Source of the DNA: Oceanospirillaceae bacterium
GTDB lineage: Bacteria; Pseudomonadota; Gammaproteobacteria; Pseudomonadales; Balneatricaceae
Length of the DNA stretch: 6,818 nucleotides
Reading direction: 5' to 3'
Assembly (NCBI GenBank): GCA_023954795.1
Contig: JAGSHA010000176.1
Coordinates: forward strand, 1-6,818
This document shows, piece after piece, positions 5,737 to 6,818 of the stretch; positions within the stretch are counted from its first letter, which is position 1; each line of letters opens with the position of its first letter. Below the pieces are notes generated by a model. The model made no database searches, was not told the origin of the DNA, and saw only the letters and a list, made by a program, of their open reading frames with translations. The translations under genes and the position numbers were made by a program.

Positions 5737-6803
5737 GATTCACATCCTCGTATCGATGCTGCGATGGTTTCACCAAGCTGAGCCGTGGTTGCTTTTCCGC
5801 CCATATCTGGCGTCAGGTTCTCACTGTTTTTTAGCGTCTCTTCAATAGCCTGCATGATGGAATCGTGTGCTTCGGGATAACCCAGATGTTCAAGCATCAT
5901 TGCACCGGACCAAATCATGCCGATAGGGTTGGCAATCCCCTGACCTGCGATATCCGGTGCAGAGCCATGTACAGGTTCAAACATTGACGGGAAATCACCC
6001 GTTGGGTTGATATTGGCGGATGGGGCGATTGCAATCGTGCCGGTAATGCCGGGGCCCAAGTCCGAGAGAATGTCTCCGAACAGGTTTGAACCGACGACCA
6101 CATCATAGGTTTCAGGCTTATTGACGAAGTTCGCGGTCAGAATATCGATGTGATACTTGTCTACCTTTACCTGTGGATAATGAGTTGCCATCTCTTCAAC
6201 ACACTCGTCCCAGAAAGGCATCGAGTGGATAATGCCATTGGACTTAGTGGCTGATGCTAATTGTTGCCGCGGGCGTTTATGGGCCAGATCAAATGCGTAT
6301 TTCAGCACACGGTTAACACCGCGCTTCGTGAAAACAGACTGCTGTACAACGACTTCATGGTCAGAGCCGCTGTAGATGCGGCCGCCAATATCTGAGTATT
6401 CACCTTCGCAATTTTCGCGGACAACGTAGAAATCAATGTCACCAGGTTTTTTGTTCGCGAGTGGGCAAGAAACACCCTCAAATAAACGTACTGGACGTAA
6501 GTTGATGTATTGCTCGAACTCTCTGCGAATAGGAATCAGGAGGCCCCACAGAGAGATATGGTCCGGTACGGTTGGGAAACCGACAGCGCCAAGATACACC
6601 GCGTCAAACTTGGACAGCTGCTCGATCCCGTCTTCTGGCATCATGCGGCCGGTCTTTAACCATGTTTCGCAGGACCAATCGAACCATTCCCAACTGATAT
6701 CGATATCAAACTTTCGACAAGCGGCCTCCACTGCCCGGATACCCTCTGGCATCACTTCTGTACCAATACCATCACCTGGGATCACTGCGATATTTAAGTT
6801 CAC
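5733..6803 (-). CDS. ttuC: Tartrate/D-malate-type decarboxylating dehydrogenase (TtuC/DmlA family)
   Basis: The 356-residue protein belongs to the isocitrate/isopropylmalate dehydrogenase superfamily. It starts MNLNIAVIPGDGIGTEV and has the superfamily substrate residues Arg93, Arg103 and Arg129 (VVREN), Tyr136, Lys187 (ATKSNG) and the metal-binding aspartates Asp220, Asp244 and Asp248. The nucleotide-binding EPVHGSAPDIAG is at 276-287. The segment VPDHISLWG (79-87) and the overall sequence resemble TtuC and E. coli DmlA rather than LeuB or Icd. Known members oxidise D-malate, tartrate or 3-isopropylmalate with NAD and a divalent metal, often with decarboxylation to pyruvate. The start is GTG at 6803, with AAAGAGGTG five bases ahead (6817-6809). 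The stop overlaps the gabD ATG, so both genes are probably co-transcribed and coupled. The operon promoter lies outside the window. Which hydroxy-acid it uses is open; a product of the neighbouring semialdehyde pathway is possible. Confidence 0.92.
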   Translation of the reverse strand: MNLNIAVIPGDGIGTEVMPEGIRAVEAACRKFDIDISWEWFDWSCETWLKTGRMMPEDGIEQLSKFDAVYLGAVGFPTVPDHISLWGLLIPIRREFEQYINLRPVRLFEGVSCPLANKKPGDIDFYVVRENCEGEYSDIGGRIYSGSDHEVVVQQSVFTKRGVNRVLKYAFDLAHKRPRQQLASATKSNGIIHSMPFWDECVEEMATHYPQVKVDKYHIDILTANFVNKPETYDVVVGSNLFGDILSDLGPGITGTIAIAPSANINPTGDFPSMFEPVHGSAPDIAGQGIANPIGMIWSGAMMLEHLGYPEAHDSIMQAIEETLKNSENLTPDMGGKATTAQLGETIAASIRGCES

Positions 6804-6808
6804 TGGAG

Positions 6809-6817
6809 CACCTCTTT
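6809..6817 (-). promoter_or_regulatory. Ribosome binding site supporting the GTG start of the TtuC-like gene
   Basis: AAAGAGGTG on the minus strand ends five bases before the GTG at 6803. It is the best Shine-Dalgarno match in the window and supports this non-ATG start, which puts the conserved NIAVIPGDGIG strand at the very N-terminus as in the family. Confidence 0.7.
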
Positions 6818-6818
6818 G

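Overview
The window comes from a bacterial chromosome. Its moderate GC content, tight minus-strand operons, clear Shine-Dalgarno sites and GabD/TtuC/CsaA-like proteins suggest a gammaproteobacterium, possibly marine and oceanospirilla- or pseudomonad-like. That placement is inferred from protein character only. All seven convincing genes lie on the minus strand, so transcription runs from high to low coordinates. No rRNA, tRNA, CRISPR array, transposase or phage gene was seen.

Layout in order of transcription: (1) 6803-5733, a tartrate/D-malate-type decarboxylating dehydrogenase (TtuC/DmlA family) with a GTG start; (2) 5736-4276, a succinate-semialdehyde dehydrogenase-like aldehyde dehydrogenase (GabD family), joined to gene 1 by a TGA/ATG overlap; (3) two hairpins, the second followed by a U-tract that abuts the ribosome binding site of the next gene; (4) 4184-3852, a 110-residue CsaA-type tRNA-binding OB-fold protein; (5) 3851-3577, a 275-bp gene-free stretch with three inverted repeats, the last a hairpin plus T6 that looks like an intrinsic terminator; (6) 3576-2197, a class III PLP aminotransferase; (7) 2210-1488, a HAD-superfamily hydrolase that overlaps gene 6 by 14 nt; (8) 1381-896, an Lrp/AsnC regulator with a good sigma70-type promoter; (9) 750-1, an EamA/DMT-type membrane transporter that runs off the left edge.

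The set reads as an amino-compound catabolic locus. The aminotransferase would turn an amine or omega-amino acid into a semialdehyde, the GabD-type enzyme would oxidise that to an acid, and the TtuC/DmlA-type enzyme would feed a C4 hydroxy-acid into central metabolism. The Lrp-family protein is the likely sensor, and the DMT protein may move an amino acid or related metabolite. The substrate cannot be read from the sequence. GABA, beta-alanine, a polyamine product, or 2,4-diaminobutyrate from ectoine (DoeD/DoeC/DoeX-like set) all fit the families present.

The parts least explained by ordinary annotation are the structured 3577-3851 intergenic region, the terminator placed directly in front of csaA, and the HAD protein, which lacks active-site residues expected of a true L-2-haloacid dehalogenase.
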